A program made the translations under genes and the position numbers. Below, piece after piece: positions 1 to 9,024 of a DNA stretch of 64,000 bases. The DNA is taken from NCBI RefSeq assembly GCF_004121055.1, contig NZ_PYAL01000004.1, positions 310,001 through 374,000 of the forward strand, written 5' to 3'. Every line of letters starts with the position of its first letter. Position 1 is the stretch's first letter. The DNA is from Achromobacter aloeverae (GTDB taxonomy: Bacteria; Pseudomonadota; Gammaproteobacteria; Burkholderiales; Burkholderiaceae_B). The notes beneath the pieces are model-generated. The model saw only the letters and a program-made list of their open reading frames with translations. It had not been told where the DNA came from and did no database searches.

Positions 1-1
1 G

Positions 2-628
2 CGCGCGAATGGCGAACCGCGCAATTTTCCCGATCCCCGGCCGTTCCTGGCGCGGGATTTCCGGCTGATCACGCTGGACCAGCGCAACGCGGGAAATTCG
101 CGCGCACCTTATACGCGACCCGTCACCTGGGACGACTATGCCGCGGACCACCTGGGCCTGCTCGACCACTTGGGCATCGAGCGCTTCCACATCCTTGGCG
201 CCTGCATCGGCGGCCCGTTCGGATTCAAGCTCATCGAGCGCGCCGGCCCGCGCGTGGCCTCCTTCGTGGTGCAGGCCACATCCGGATTGGACGCCCGCAA
301 CCGCGAGCACTTCGACCATTCCTTTGATTCGTGGTCCGCGGGCTTTCGGGCGCGTAGACCCGACGTCGATCCCGCGCTGCTGGCGCGGCAATACCAGGCG
401 CTGTTCGGCGCCGACTTCATTTTCTCCGTCGATCGGGATTTCGTGGCCACCGTGACCACGCCGCTGTTGATACTGCGCGGCCACGACACGCCGCATCCGG
501 GTGTGATCTCCGACGAGATCCATGCGCTGGCGCGCGATACGCGTATCGAGGATGCCTGGGAAGGCGAGGAAAACCGCGCTCGCTACCCCGGCCTCCTGCT
601 CGACTTCTTTTACGCGCACCCGGTCTGA
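2..628 (+). CDS. alpha/beta hydrolase, 3' part
   Basis: The reading frame is open from the first bases, so the start lies outside the window; 208 residues remain. The segment LITLDQRNAGNS followed by a glycine-rich elbow is typical of the alpha/beta hydrolase fold. The nucleophile elbow reads GACIGG, with cysteine where serine is usual (GxSxG). A histidine late in the protein (YAHPV) could complete a triad, but this is not certain. The next gene downstream is a Bug-type solute receptor, so a role in catabolism of a small ester or lactone is possible. The substrate cannot be deduced. Confidence 0.75.
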   Translation, partial: RANGEPRNFPDPRPFLARDFRLITLDQRNAGNSRAPYTRPVTWDDYAADHLGLLDHLGIERFHILGACIGGPFGFKLIERAGPRVASFVVQATSGLDARNREHFDHSFDSWSAGFRARRPDVDPALLARQYQALFGADFIFSVDRDFVATVTTPLLILRGHDTPHPGVISDEIHALARDTRIEDAWEGEENRARYPGLLLDFFYAHPV

Positions 629-713
629 CGCGGGTCGCGATCCGGCGGCCAGTCGTCCGTCGACCCGCTTCCTCGCCATGCGTTTTGCCACGAGTCTAGC
701 CACGAGGTCCACC

Positions 714-1706
714 ATGCCCTTCGCTCCCACCCGCCGTCGGCTGCTCCGCGCCGCGCTGGCGTCCGCCGCCTTGCCTTCCCTATTCGCTTCCCTATTCGGC
801 GCGAACGCCGCGCGCGCCGCAACCCCGACCCGCCTGGTCGTGCCGCTGGCGCCCGGCGGGGCCATGGACCTTCTTGCGCGCAAGCTGGGCGAGGCCTTGG
901 GCGCGACCCTGCGTACGCCTTTCGTCATCGAGAACCGCCCGGGCGCGGGCGGGAACATCGCCTTCGAGCATGTCGCCAAGGCCGACCCCGACGGCGCCAC
1001 GCTGCTCCTGTCCGGCAGCGCGCTGGTGGCCAACATCACCTTGATGCCGGGCGCCGCGCGCTACGACCCGCTCACCAGCTTCAGCCCGGTCGGGATGGTC
1101 GCGACCAGCCCGCTGGTCATCGTCGTCGCCGGCCATTCGCCCATCGCCACCTGGGCGGATCTGCTCCAGCGTGCGAAGACCCAGGGCGTGACGGTGGGAA
1201 CGCCGGGCTTTGGTAATGAACCCCACGTCGCGATCCTGAAGATACGCCAGGCGCAGGGCGGTGATTGGCGCGCCATTCCCTACAAGGGCGCGGGGCCCGC
1301 CACGGTGGCGGCGATGGCCGGCGAAACCGACGCCGCCGCCGGCGCCTTGCCAGGGATGTTGCCGCATCTGGCCAGCGGCAAGCTGCGCGCCTTGGCCGTC
1401 ATCCAGGCCCGGCGCTCTCCGCTGGCGCCGGCGATTCCCAGCCTGGCCGAGGCCGGCACCGTGATTCCCTTCAGTCCGTCCTGGTTCGGCTTGCTGGCGC
1501 CGGCCGGCACGCCGGCGCCGGTCGTCGACCGTGTCGGCGCCGCCTTGCGCGCGTTGTCGGGGCAGGATGCGTTCCGGGGGCAGCTCAACGCCCTGGGTTT
1601 CGAACCTGCCGACAGCAGCGAGCAAGCGTTCGCGCGGCAATTGCGATCCGACGGTGCGAGCCTGCCCAAGTTGCTGGCGGCGCTGGAGCACGCATCCGCG
1701 CAGTGA
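714..1706 (+). CDS. Bug-family (TTT) periplasmic solute receptor
   Basis: 330 residues, the usual length of Bug receptors. The N-terminus has a twin-arginine-like export signal (TRRRLLRAAL, then a hydrophobic stretch ending ANAARAA). The mature protein has the family hallmarks VPLAPGGAMD, a ligand-loop ENRPGAGGN, and PYKGAG. Start chosen at 714 because GAGG lies just upstream and the signal peptide begins there; an in-frame ATG at 678 is an alternative. Such proteins bind carboxylates in the periplasm, and many are orphan receptors without adjacent membrane subunits, as here. Confidence 0.9.
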   Translation: MPFAPTRRRLLRAALASAALPSLFASLFGANAARAATPTRLVVPLAPGGAMDLLARKLGEALGATLRTPFVIENRPGAGGNIAFEHVAKADPDGATLLLSGSALVANITLMPGAARYDPLTSFSPVGMVATSPLVIVVAGHSPIATWADLLQRAKTQGVTVGTPGFGNEPHVAILKIRQAQGGDWRAIPYKGAGPATVAAMAGETDAAAGALPGMLPHLASGKLRALAVIQARRSPLAPAIPSLAEAGTVIPFSPSWFGLLAPAGTPAPVVDRVGAALRALSGQDAFRGQLNALGFEPADSSEQAFARQLRSDGASLPKLLAALEHASAQ

Positions 1707-1751
1707 GGTAGCGGGGGGCGACCCGCGCGGAAGAGGAGCGTTCGCGGCAGG

Positions 1752-1824
1752 GCGCTGATTCGGCGCCGGCCGCTGAACGCCGGCGCTGAATGCCGGCCGC
1801 TGAATGCTGAACGCTGAACGTCGG
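1752..1824. repeat. short imperfect tandem repeats between convergent genes
   Basis: Units of the form CGCTGAACGCCGG and CGCTGAATGCCGG follow each other at 1771-1796 and decay into CTGAACG copies up to 1824. They fill the 120-base gap between the receptor gene and the convergent SGNH gene. No T-run follows, so this is not a standard terminator. It looks like slippage-derived DNA; function unknown. Confidence 0.6.
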
Positions 1825-1828
1825 GCGC

Positions 1829-3013
1829 TTAGCGCGACCCGGCTGCGCCGCGCAAATGAAGCAGGCCGGCCAGCAGATCGCCGGCGGCGCGTTCATAGCC
1901 TTCCTGGCTGAAGTGCACGCCGTCCTTGCGCGCCAGGTTCTGGGCCACCCATTTTCGCATCGAACATCCGCCGCCCATGGCCTGCTGCCAATCCCAGTAG
2001 AGCGTGTGTTTCTCCTTGGCGACCGCGCGCTGTTCCTGTTGCACCACGTTCAAGGACGGCGCGCGCTGGCCGCATACGCCCCCCTTGAGGGACGATAGCG
2101 ATTCCGGCGCGCCGATGATCAGGATGGCGCTGCGCGGGAACCTGGCACGCAATTGGTCGATGGCTGTTTCCAGCGTCCGCCGGTACTCCCGCGGGTCCAG
2201 GTTGGTGCGGAAGGCTTCATTGGTGCCGTACGCGAGCGCGATCAGGTCGGGCTTGCCCAGGGCCAGGTCGTCCATCCAGCCGGAACGCCACCGGTCCCAC
2301 TGCGACAGCTCGGACCCGTTGATGCCCACGGCGGAGACGATGGCGCCCGGCCGTTCGCCGCGCATCCACCATCCGCCGATACGGGTATTCGGGCTGCCTT
2401 CCGTGGTGACGATAAAGGGCAGGCGGGCGGTGAACGTCGCTTCCGACCAGGCGCCGTCGGCGCGCCTGGCCTTGACGTCCAGCACCTCGCTGTCCGCATC
2501 GATGATATGCAAGGGCGGGTCGCCGGCGGCCTGGCTGACCACCATCACGATGTTCTGGCGCGGGCTGTCATCGGACTTGGTCTTGAGGGTCAATTGCCCG
2601 CCCACGCCGGTCCCCTGCGCGATCAGGCCGCCAAAGGGATAGTCGGCCTCGCCGGCGTTGCGGCTGTTGACCAGTTCCCAGCCTTCTTGCTCGTAGCCCA
2701 CGCGGGCCAGGCGCTGGCCGCTGGCGTACATCGACATGGCCCAGCCTATGCCGCCGTCACCCAGCCGCTGCTGCAATTCGGTGCGCAGGTAGTCGGTGAA
2801 ATAGTCGCCCGCCGTGTGCGAATCGCCGATTTGCACCATGTGAAAGCCATCCTCCCGTCCCGCGGAGGGGGTCAGCAGGGCTGCGATGCGCGTCGCGTTC
2901 CTGTCGCCGTAATCGTAAAGCGCGTGGGCTCGCGCCGCCGGCGCAAGCGCGAGCAGCGCGGCGACCAGGGCTGACGCGGCAAGCAGGATACGAGGGCGGG
3001 ACATCGAAAACAT
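1829..3013 (-). CDS. secreted SGNH/GDSL-fold protein, polysaccharide O-acetylation operon
   Basis: 394 residues with a cleavable-looking signal peptide (SALVAALLALAPAARAHA). The SGNH catalytic blocks are visible: IGDSHTAG (serine), AYGTNEAF (block III asparagine) and DGVHFSQEG (Asp-His). Last gene of a leftward three-gene operon after a coiled-coil SGNH protein and an MBOAT acyltransferase. By analogy with AlgI/AlgJ/AlgX and PatA/PatB systems it probably acts in the periplasm on an acetylated glycan, either as acetyltransferase or esterase. Start 3013 was chosen because it lies 7 bases after the preceding stop; ATG at 3004 is possible. Confidence 0.85.
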   Translation of the reverse strand: MFSMSRPRILLAASALVAALLALAPAARAHALYDYGDRNATRIAALLTPSAGREDGFHMVQIGDSHTAGDYFTDYLRTELQQRLGDGGIGWAMSMYASGQRLARVGYEQEGWELVNSRNAGEADYPFGGLIAQGTGVGGQLTLKTKSDDSPRQNIVMVVSQAAGDPPLHIIDADSEVLDVKARRADGAWSEATFTARLPFIVTTEGSPNTRIGGWWMRGERPGAIVSAVGINGSELSQWDRWRSGWMDDLALGKPDLIALAYGTNEAFRTNLDPREYRRTLETAIDQLRARFPRSAILIIGAPESLSSLKGGVCGQRAPSLNVVQQEQRAVAKEKHTLYWDWQQAMGGGCSMRKWVAQNLARKDGVHFSQEGYERAAGDLLAGLLHLRGAAGSR

Positions 3014-3020
3014 GGGCGAC

Positions 3021-4247
3021 TCACTGTGACGAAACCGGCGGCGGCAGACGGAGCTTATCCAAAATCCGCGCCGCCAGGTATTTCTGGCCGGCGACGGAGA
3101 AATGGATGCCGTCGCCGCTACGCATCTTGGTGGCCTTGCCATCGACCATGATGGAGTCGCTGTAGTTGCCATTACCATTGGCATTGCCGTTGCCATTGCC
3201 ATTGCTGCTGCCCTTGCTGCCGCCATTGTCGGCCGCCAGCAAATGGCGCGTGTCCATGAATACCGCCCCCTGTTTCTCCACTTCGTCCTGCACGACCTGC
3301 ATCAGCCATACCATCTGGCCGTCCAGTTTCGCGGCCTTCATGCCGGGCGCGCCTATCCACAGGGTGCTCACGCCCCGGGCGGCATTGGACTGGATGATGC
3401 CGGCGATGCGCTGGCGGTAGACCGTCTCCCATTCGGGGGTCTTGAAGCGGAGGAATTTCGCGCCCTTGTTGGCGGGGTCGGGCATGTCCCAGGGATCGTT
3501 CGGGCCCAGCATGATGACCAGCAGCCGGATGCCCGGGTCCTTGAGCAAGGTGCGAGAAATGGTTTCCGGCCAGTTGAACGCGTTCGGATAGGACAGGCCC
3601 GTGCTCTGCTTGCTCAGGTCTACGCCGTCGATGCCGTATTGCGTCTTGAGCGTGCGCAGCAGGTGGGGCGCGATGCCCTGCATCAGCGAATCGCCGGCCA
3701 TGAAGACCTTGCCGGGCGGCGCGATCATCAGATAGCTGGCGCGCCGCTGCGCCTCGGCGCGCTGCTGCGCTTCCAACGCCAGGGCGCGGCCGCGTTCGTC
3801 CTGCGCGGCCTGCTGCGCGCGCAGGCGCGCGTCGGTTGCCGCCTTCAGCGCATCGGCTTCCTGTTTTCGCCGCGCCAGCAGTTCCGCGGCGGCGCGGCGC
3901 TGGTTTTCCGCTTCGACCTTGGCCTCGCGCTCGCGCCGGTAGAAGTCCTCGGTCAGGACGAAGTTCTGGTTGGCGTCATCGGTCAGCCTGGCGGAGCCGG
4001 CATCGATGGACTTGCCGGCGTTGTCGATCGCGCCGCTGAGGTCGGCCCAAAGCCGCTGCCCCGACTTCCACGCTCCGTTCGTTTCCAGGGCCGCGAGCGG
4101 ATAATCGCGGTGATAGGTCTGCTGGAAATAGATGGCGATGGGGCCCTGCATCAGCCAGAGCGAGGCCAGCGCCACGAATATCAGCGAAACCAGGGTCGAT
4201 AGTGCTTGCGTACGCGGGGATGCCATGGCGGGTTCAGAAGTTGGCAT
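3021..4247 (-). CDS. membrane-anchored coiled-coil SGNH protein (DUF459-like)
   Basis: 408 residues. One N-terminal membrane segment (STLVSLIFVALASLWLM), then an Ala/Arg/Glu/Gln-rich coiled coil at roughly 100-170, then an SGNH domain with FMAGDSLMQG, MLGPNDPW and DGIHFSVAGQ. A low-complexity Asn-Gly run sits at about 350-363, before the catalytic Asp-His block. The start overlaps the end of the MBOAT gene by 14 bases; ATG at 4226 would remove the overlap. Likely partner of the MBOAT protein, accepting acyl groups in the periplasm for transfer to a polysaccharide. Confidence 0.85.
   Translation of the reverse strand: MPTSEPAMASPRTQALSTLVSLIFVALASLWLMQGPIAIYFQQTYHRDYPLAALETNGAWKSGQRLWADLSGAIDNAGKSIDAGSARLTDDANQNFVLTEDFYRREREAKVEAENQRRAAAELLARRKQEADALKAATDARLRAQQAAQDERGRALALEAQQRAEAQRRASYLMIAPPGKVFMAGDSLMQGIAPHLLRTLKTQYGIDGVDLSKQSTGLSYPNAFNWPETISRTLLKDPGIRLLVIMLGPNDPWDMPDPANKGAKFLRFKTPEWETVYRQRIAGIIQSNAARGVSTLWIGAPGMKAAKLDGQMVWLMQVVQDEVEKQGAVFMDTRHLLAADNGGSKGSSNGNGNGNANGNGNYSDSIMVDGKATKMRSGDGIHFSVAGQKYLAARILDKLRLPPPVSSQ
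3166..3204 (-). repeat. hexanucleotide microsatellite coding for Asn-Gly repeats
   Basis: Alternating GGCAAT/GGTAAT-type units on the coding strand of the SGNH gene encode NGNGNGNANGNGN. The number of units can change without a frameshift because each unit is six bases. It sits in a loop in front of the catalytic Asp-His block. Confidence 0.7.
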
Positions 4248-5748
4248 ACATGAAACCGGGAATGCCTGACGGCGCCAGCAGCACGATCAGGACGAAACCG
4301 GCGAATATCAATGCCGGACGAAGCAGGGCGGGGAGCCGGGCCAGGGCGCCGGCGCAATGCTCGGGCAGGCGACGCCCCGCCGGATAAAGGGCCCACAGGA
4401 CCAGCATGGCCAGCAGCACGGGCAAGGTCCAGGGGCCGATGCGGACGTCATGGACGTTGTGGCCCAGGGCATGGAATAGCGGAACGACTTCGCCGAGATC
4501 CTGGATGGGGAACAGGATGAAGCAGAAGCAGACGAACTGCACGGTCAGGAAAGTCGAGAGCACCCGCGCCGGCAAACCGAGGCCGGCGATGAAGTCGCGC
4601 TTGCGGCCGTTGGCGCGCCAGCCCGGCAGGCGGGCGAACACGTTGTCGCCGATGTTCAGCAATACCAGGCCCAGGCCATGCAGCAATCCCCACAGCGCGA
4701 ACTTCAGGAAGTAGCCACTCCAGCCATGCCAGATGCCGGACAGGACCATGGCCGCCAGCAGGTTGAGCTGGGTGCGCGCGAAACCGCCGCGGTTGCCGCC
4801 CAGCGGGATATAGAGATAGTCCCGTATCCACATGGAAAGGCTGATATGCCACCGGTTCCAGAACTCGCGCAGATTGTGGGCCAGCAGCGGGGCGCGGAAA
4901 TTGACCGGCAGGCGCAGGCCCAATAGCAGGCCCATGCCGACGACCAGGTCGCTATAGCCCGAAAAATCGAAGAACAACTGCAGGGTGTAGCCTTGGATCG
5001 CGGTGAAGATGTCCAGGGCGTGGTATTCGGAGGGGTTGGCGAATACCGGGGTGACCACATGCGACGCCAGCCAGCCGGACAGCCACCACTTCTTGGCCAG
5101 TCCGGCCAGGATCAGGCACAGCGCGAAGGTCGGCGCGATGATGTGGCGCGGCTCGCGCGCCTTGATCTGGTCCAGCGCGTTGCATGGGGCATTCCGGTAG
5201 TCGGTCAGGCCCTTGGCGTCGGTGACGCGCTGGATGGGGCCGGCCGTCACCGTCAGGAACAGGCCGAAATGCCCCAGCAGTTCCAGCAAGGCCAGGCGCC
5301 GCCCAAGCTGGATATCCCCGCGCTGGCAGTCGACCAGGTAGCTGATGCCCTGGAAGGTGTAGTAGGACAGGCCCAGCGGCAGCAGCCATTGGTTTCGCAG
5401 GTCGATGTCCAGGCCGTGGCCGGCGAGCAGTTCGCCCAAGGGCACTCGCCAGGGCTCGGCGTACTTCCAGAAAAGCAGGTTCAGCACCGCCAGCGTCACG
5501 CCGGCAAACAGCCAGGCCTTGCGGCCGCGTGCCGAATCGCTGGCTTGCATGGCCTTGGCGACCAGGTAGACCAGCACCGTGAAAACGACGACGGATGCGA
5601 CCACGCGGCCCGACGCGTAGTGCCACAGCAAGGCCAGGCTGGCCACCGTAAGCAGGCCGTTCTGGATATCGGGTCGGGGGCGGAAGAGCCAATACAGGAG
5701 GAAAAAAGCGGGAAATCCCAAGCCGAATTCAATGGATATCAGGCCCAC
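4234..5748 (-). CDS. MBOAT-family membrane O-acyltransferase (AlgI-like)
   Basis: 504 residues, close to AlgI/DltB length, with about ten hydrophobic segments. The MBOAT signature is clear: LREFWNRWHISLSMWIRDYLYIPLGGN is split over the family core, and the catalytic histidine lies in SGIWHGWSGYF. These enzymes move acyl groups across the inner membrane to a periplasmic transferase. First gene of the leftward operon with two SGNH proteins, so the set is best read as a polysaccharide O-acetylation machine. The glycan is not identified in this window. Confidence 0.92.
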   Translation of the reverse strand: MGLISIEFGLGFPAFFLLYWLFRPRPDIQNGLLTVASLALLWHYASGRVVASVVVFTVLVYLVAKAMQASDSARGRKAWLFAGVTLAVLNLLFWKYAEPWRVPLGELLAGHGLDIDLRNQWLLPLGLSYYTFQGISYLVDCQRGDIQLGRRLALLELLGHFGLFLTVTAGPIQRVTDAKGLTDYRNAPCNALDQIKAREPRHIIAPTFALCLILAGLAKKWWLSGWLASHVVTPVFANPSEYHALDIFTAIQGYTLQLFFDFSGYSDLVVGMGLLLGLRLPVNFRAPLLAHNLREFWNRWHISLSMWIRDYLYIPLGGNRGGFARTQLNLLAAMVLSGIWHGWSGYFLKFALWGLLHGLGLVLLNIGDNVFARLPGWRANGRKRDFIAGLGLPARVLSTFLTVQFVCFCFILFPIQDLGEVVPLFHALGHNVHDVRIGPWTLPVLLAMLVLWALYPAGRRLPEHCAGALARLPALLRPALIFAGFVLIVLLAPSGIPGFMYANF

Positions 5749-6130
5749 GAGGTGTTTCTCTTTTCATCCTGGTTGTTCTTGTAGCTGTCGCCGGCGCACG
5801 TTTTCCGTGCGGCGCCGGTAGTTGCCGCCGTTTCTCCCGGGCGTGGCGCGGGGCTCGATCCGCGCGTGCAGCCGGTTTTTGGTTGCCGGGAGCATATACC
5901 GATGAGTTGACATATGGATAAACGTCTCGTTGGATTTATTTTCATCGCGGAGGCCTTTTCCTCCTTTGTTTCGCGCGAGATGAAAAATAGATATTCAAAA
6001 TCAATGGTTTGGATTCTTGAACATTGTCGATGTCGACAATGTTCAAGAATGGAAATATGATGCGAAGCGTGGCGGGGCGGCCACATCGAACGCCCGCGGC
6101 ACCGCGTGCCACCATCCAAAGGAGAGACAA
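5749..6130. other. divergent intergenic region
   Basis: About 380 bases between the leftward O-acetylation operon and the rightward dioxygenase gene. It contains the 38-base palindrome annotated separately, and an AT-rich stretch near 5935-6010 that is a plausible promoter area. I see no gene in it. Confidence 0.6.
6013..6050. promoter_or_regulatory. perfect 18-bp inverted repeat, probable operator
   Basis: Arms ATTCTTGAACATTGTCGA (6013-6030) and its exact complement (6033-6050) are separated by TG. It lies 80 bases before the TauD-type gene. The centre TTGTCGA/TCGACAA resembles operators of FadR-type GntR regulators, and a GntR/FCD regulator is encoded at 8252 in the same cluster, so autoregulated control of the cluster is likely. 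No T-run follows, which argues against a terminator. Confidence 0.75.
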
Positions 6131-7042
6131 ATGAGTGAAATCACCGTGCGCCCGCTGGGTTATGCCGCCGGCGCGTCCGTGACAGGACTGGACCTGCGCA
6201 CCGGCCTGCGGCCCGAGCAAAGGGAGGCCTTGCGCGCCGCCTGGCGCGAGCACCTGGTGCTGGTCTTGCCGGGCCAGGACCTGAGCGCGGAACAGTTGAT
6301 CGCCTACACCCGCAATTTCGGGGAAGTCGAGCGCAACGACAGCGTGCCGTATTACCGCGACCCGGATCATCCCGAGGTCCTGCTGGTCACCAACAAACCG
6401 CGCGACGGCAAGCCTTCGCAAACGCGCAATACCGGCAGGAACTGGCATTCCGACCTCAGCTACACCAATCGGCCGGCCATGGGGTCGGTGCTGATGTGCA
6501 AGGAAAAGCCCCCGGTGGGCGGCGATACGATGTTCGCCAACATGTACATGGCGTACGAAACGCTGAGCGCCCCGTTCCGGGCCTTCCTGGACGGCTTGCA
6601 TGCCGTGCATGACATCACCCTGATCAAGGGTTTCGAGCGGCGCGACCCCGCGCAGATCGCCGAACTGAAGAAGCGCAATCCGCCCATCGCGCATCCGGTG
6701 GTGCGCACGCATCCGGAAACGGGCCGCAAGCTGTTGTTCATCAGCGACCGCGTGCGCAGTTTCGTGGGCATGACCGAGGAAGAAAGCCGTCCCATCCTGG
6801 ATTTCCTCAATCGCCACGCCACCACGCCGGAATTCGTCTACCGCCATCGCTGGGAGATCAACGACATCGTCATGTGGGACAACCGCTGCACGCTGCATAT
6901 CGCGCTGCCGGATTTCGACCAGACCAAGCTGCGCCACATGATGCGCTGCTCCCTGCTGGGCGAGCCGTCCGGCTATGTCATCCAGGACGACGCGCCCATG
7001 GACGAGCAGGCCGCCCGCAGCGCCATCGCCGCCGTGTCCTGA
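6131..7042 (+). CDS. TauD/TfdA-family 2-oxoglutarate-dependent dioxygenase
   Basis: 303 residues, normal for TauD. The iron ligands are visible as WHSDLSY (HxD) and the distal histidine in CTLHIAL, with a conserved arginine near the C-terminus (MMRCSL). Start at 6131 follows AAGGAGAG. These enzymes hydroxylate sulfonates, herbicide ethers or similar small organics using 2-oxoglutarate and oxygen. The neighbouring Bug receptor and GntR regulator suggest a substrate-inducible uptake and oxidation unit; the substrate is unknown. Confidence 0.92.
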   Translation: MSEITVRPLGYAAGASVTGLDLRTGLRPEQREALRAAWREHLVLVLPGQDLSAEQLIAYTRNFGEVERNDSVPYYRDPDHPEVLLVTNKPRDGKPSQTRNTGRNWHSDLSYTNRPAMGSVLMCKEKPPVGGDTMFANMYMAYETLSAPFRAFLDGLHAVHDITLIKGFERRDPAQIAELKKRNPPIAHPVVRTHPETGRKLLFISDRVRSFVGMTEEESRPILDFLNRHATTPEFVYRHRWEINDIVMWDNRCTLHIALPDFDQTKLRHMMRCSLLGEPSGYVIQDDAPMDEQAARSAIAAVS

Positions 7043-7141
7043 TCGTGCCGGCCCGCGAGCCTGGGGCGATCGCCAGAAGGGCGCCGCTTCGGGACGGCAG
7101 GGCCTGACAAAACAAGATTCAGAAAGCCAGGAGACAACTAA

Positions 7142-8107
7142 ATGATCAGGACAATACGAAAAGCGGCGCTGATCGCCGCCTGTGCGCTGATGCCGCTATG
7201 GTCCGGCGCGGTGCGCGCGGAGCAACCGATCAGGCTGATGGTGGGCTTTCCGCCGGGCGGGACGACCGACGTCATCGCGCGGCTGGTGGCGCAACGCATG
7301 GCGGAGGACCTGAAGACCTCGATCGTGGTGGAAAACCGCGCGGGCGCCAGCGGCAACCTGGCGGCCTCGATGGTGGCCAAGGCCGATCCCGACGGCAAGA
7401 CCCTGTTGTTCGCACCGAGCAGCCACGCGACCAACGCATCGCTCTACACCAACCAGCCCTTCGACCCCGTCAAGAGTTTTCGCGCTGTCGGGCTGGTGGC
7501 CGTGACGCCCTACGTGCTGGTGGTCAATCCCAGGATCGAGGCCCGCAATGTGCATGATTTCGTCGCCTATCTGAAAAAGAACCCGGGCAAGGTCGAGTTC
7601 GCCTCCGCCAGCCCGGGAACCGGGCAGCACCTGGCGGCCGAACTGTTCAAGATGGAGGCTGGCGTGGATATCATGCATGTGCCTTACAAGGGCAGCGCGG
7701 CGGCCTTGCCCGACCTGATCGGCGGGCGCGTGCCGATGATGTTCGACAACATCGCCGTCATGTTGCCGCACATCCAGGACGGGACGCTGCGGCCGCTCGC
7801 CATTACCTCGACGCAGCGGTCGAAGTTCCTGCCGGATACGCCCACGGTGGCGGAAAGCGGTTATCCGAATTTCGAGGTGCTCGGCTGGTTCGCGCTGCTG
7901 GCGCCGGCTGGCACGCCGGACAAGATCATAGGCGCCTATAACGATGCGCTGAAGAAAGTCGTCGCGGACCCCGGCTTCGTCGCGCAACTGGGCAAGCTGG
8001 GTGGCGAGGTGGCCATGCGCAGCCCGGCCGGGACCGATGCCTTCATCGCCGCGGAGGTCGAAAAATGGGGCAAGGTCATACGCTCCGCTCATATCCAGAT
8101 CAATTGA
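7142..8107 (+). CDS. Bug-family (TTT) periplasmic solute receptor
   Basis: 321 residues with a Sec signal peptide ending GAVRAE. Family motifs: VGFPPGGTTD, ENRAGASGN, PYKGSA. A strong Shine-Dalgarno (CAGGAGAC) precedes the ATG. Lies 99 bases after the dioxygenase gene in the same direction and is probably co-transcribed, which makes it a candidate carrier of the dioxygenase substrate. Confidence 0.92.
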   Translation: MIRTIRKAALIAACALMPLWSGAVRAEQPIRLMVGFPPGGTTDVIARLVAQRMAEDLKTSIVVENRAGASGNLAASMVAKADPDGKTLLFAPSSHATNASLYTNQPFDPVKSFRAVGLVAVTPYVLVVNPRIEARNVHDFVAYLKKNPGKVEFASASPGTGQHLAAELFKMEAGVDIMHVPYKGSAAALPDLIGGRVPMMFDNIAVMLPHIQDGTLRPLAITSTQRSKFLPDTPTVAESGYPNFEVLGWFALLAPAGTPDKIIGAYNDALKKVVADPGFVAQLGKLGGEVAMRSPAGTDAFIAAEVEKWGKVIRSAHIQIN

Positions 8108-8251
8108 CCGGCGTGCGCAAGGCGGGCCGAGCCCGGGCGATATACTAGCGCCGCGGCCGGTGGGCGGGGCGCCGCGCGCCGCCCGACCGCGATCTCCGCG
8201 CACCATGATTCCAATTGACGGTCAGAGACCTCAGCTCCCCTCCCGCCTTCC

Positions 8252-8968
8252 ATGACGCGAACATCAAAGCCGGTTGTAGACGACGTGCTGCCCTTGGGAC
8301 GCAGGTCCAAATCCCTGCCTGAACAGATGGCCGACCAGTTGGAGCAGTCCATACAAAACGGCGTCTTCGGGCCAGGGGAAAGGTTGAAGGAAGAGATACT
8401 GGCCGATCGCTATGCCGTCAGCCGCACCACGGTGCGCGAGGCGATCGGGGTGCTGGAGCGGCGCGGCTTGATTGAACGGGTGCCACGGTTCGGCGCCCGC
8501 GTCCGGGAAATCGACGCTGAAGGTATCGAGGAAATTTTCTGCATCCGCGCGCAATTGCTGGGATTGGCGGCGCGGCGCGTCGCTCAGGCGCGCGATGACG
8601 CCGCGCTGGCGCAATTGCGACGCCAGGTCGAGCGGCTGCGCCAACTTGCCGACAAGCCGTCCACGGCTCCCGCTGCCTACGCCAGGGTTTCGATCGAGAC
8701 GCAGCAGCTGCTGATCAACGCCGTGGGCTGGAAGCAGTTGCCGGTGATGTACGAGGGCCTGAGCAACCAGGTGCTCTGGAAAATATCCGTGCGGGGCAAG
8801 TCGCTCAGCTTCCAGACCCCGCAGCGGCGCAGCGAATCCGCGGGCGATTGGCAGCGGCTGCTGGAAGCGGTGGAGGCAGCCAAGCCCGATGCGGCGGAGG
8901 AGGCGGCCAGGCTCTTGCTGGCCGCTTCGTATCGCGCCGTCCAGGAACGCCTGGCCGATATGGGTTGA
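8252..8968 (+). CDS. GntR-family (FadR/FCD-type) transcription regulator
   Basis: 238 residues. An N-terminal winged helix at about 22-90 (ADQLEQSI, then YAVSRTTVREAIGVLERRG) is followed by an all-alpha FCD-like ligand domain. It lies downstream of the dioxygenase and receptor genes and probably controls them through the palindrome at 6013. The start shown has no strong ribosome site, and the gap of 144 bases before it may hold its own promoter. Confidence 0.88.
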   Translation: MTRTSKPVVDDVLPLGRRSKSLPEQMADQLEQSIQNGVFGPGERLKEEILADRYAVSRTTVREAIGVLERRGLIERVPRFGARVREIDAEGIEEIFCIRAQLLGLAARRVAQARDDAALAQLRRQVERLRQLADKPSTAPAAYARVSIETQQLLINAVGWKQLPVMYEGLSNQVLWKISVRGKSLSFQTPQRRSESAGDWQRLLEAVEAAKPDAAEEAARLLLAASYRAVQERLADMG

Positions 8969-9024
8969 ACGCCCCTTGGCCGGCGGTGCGTCGCTGCCGG
9001 CTTTGGCGCAGGCCCGTGCGTGGG

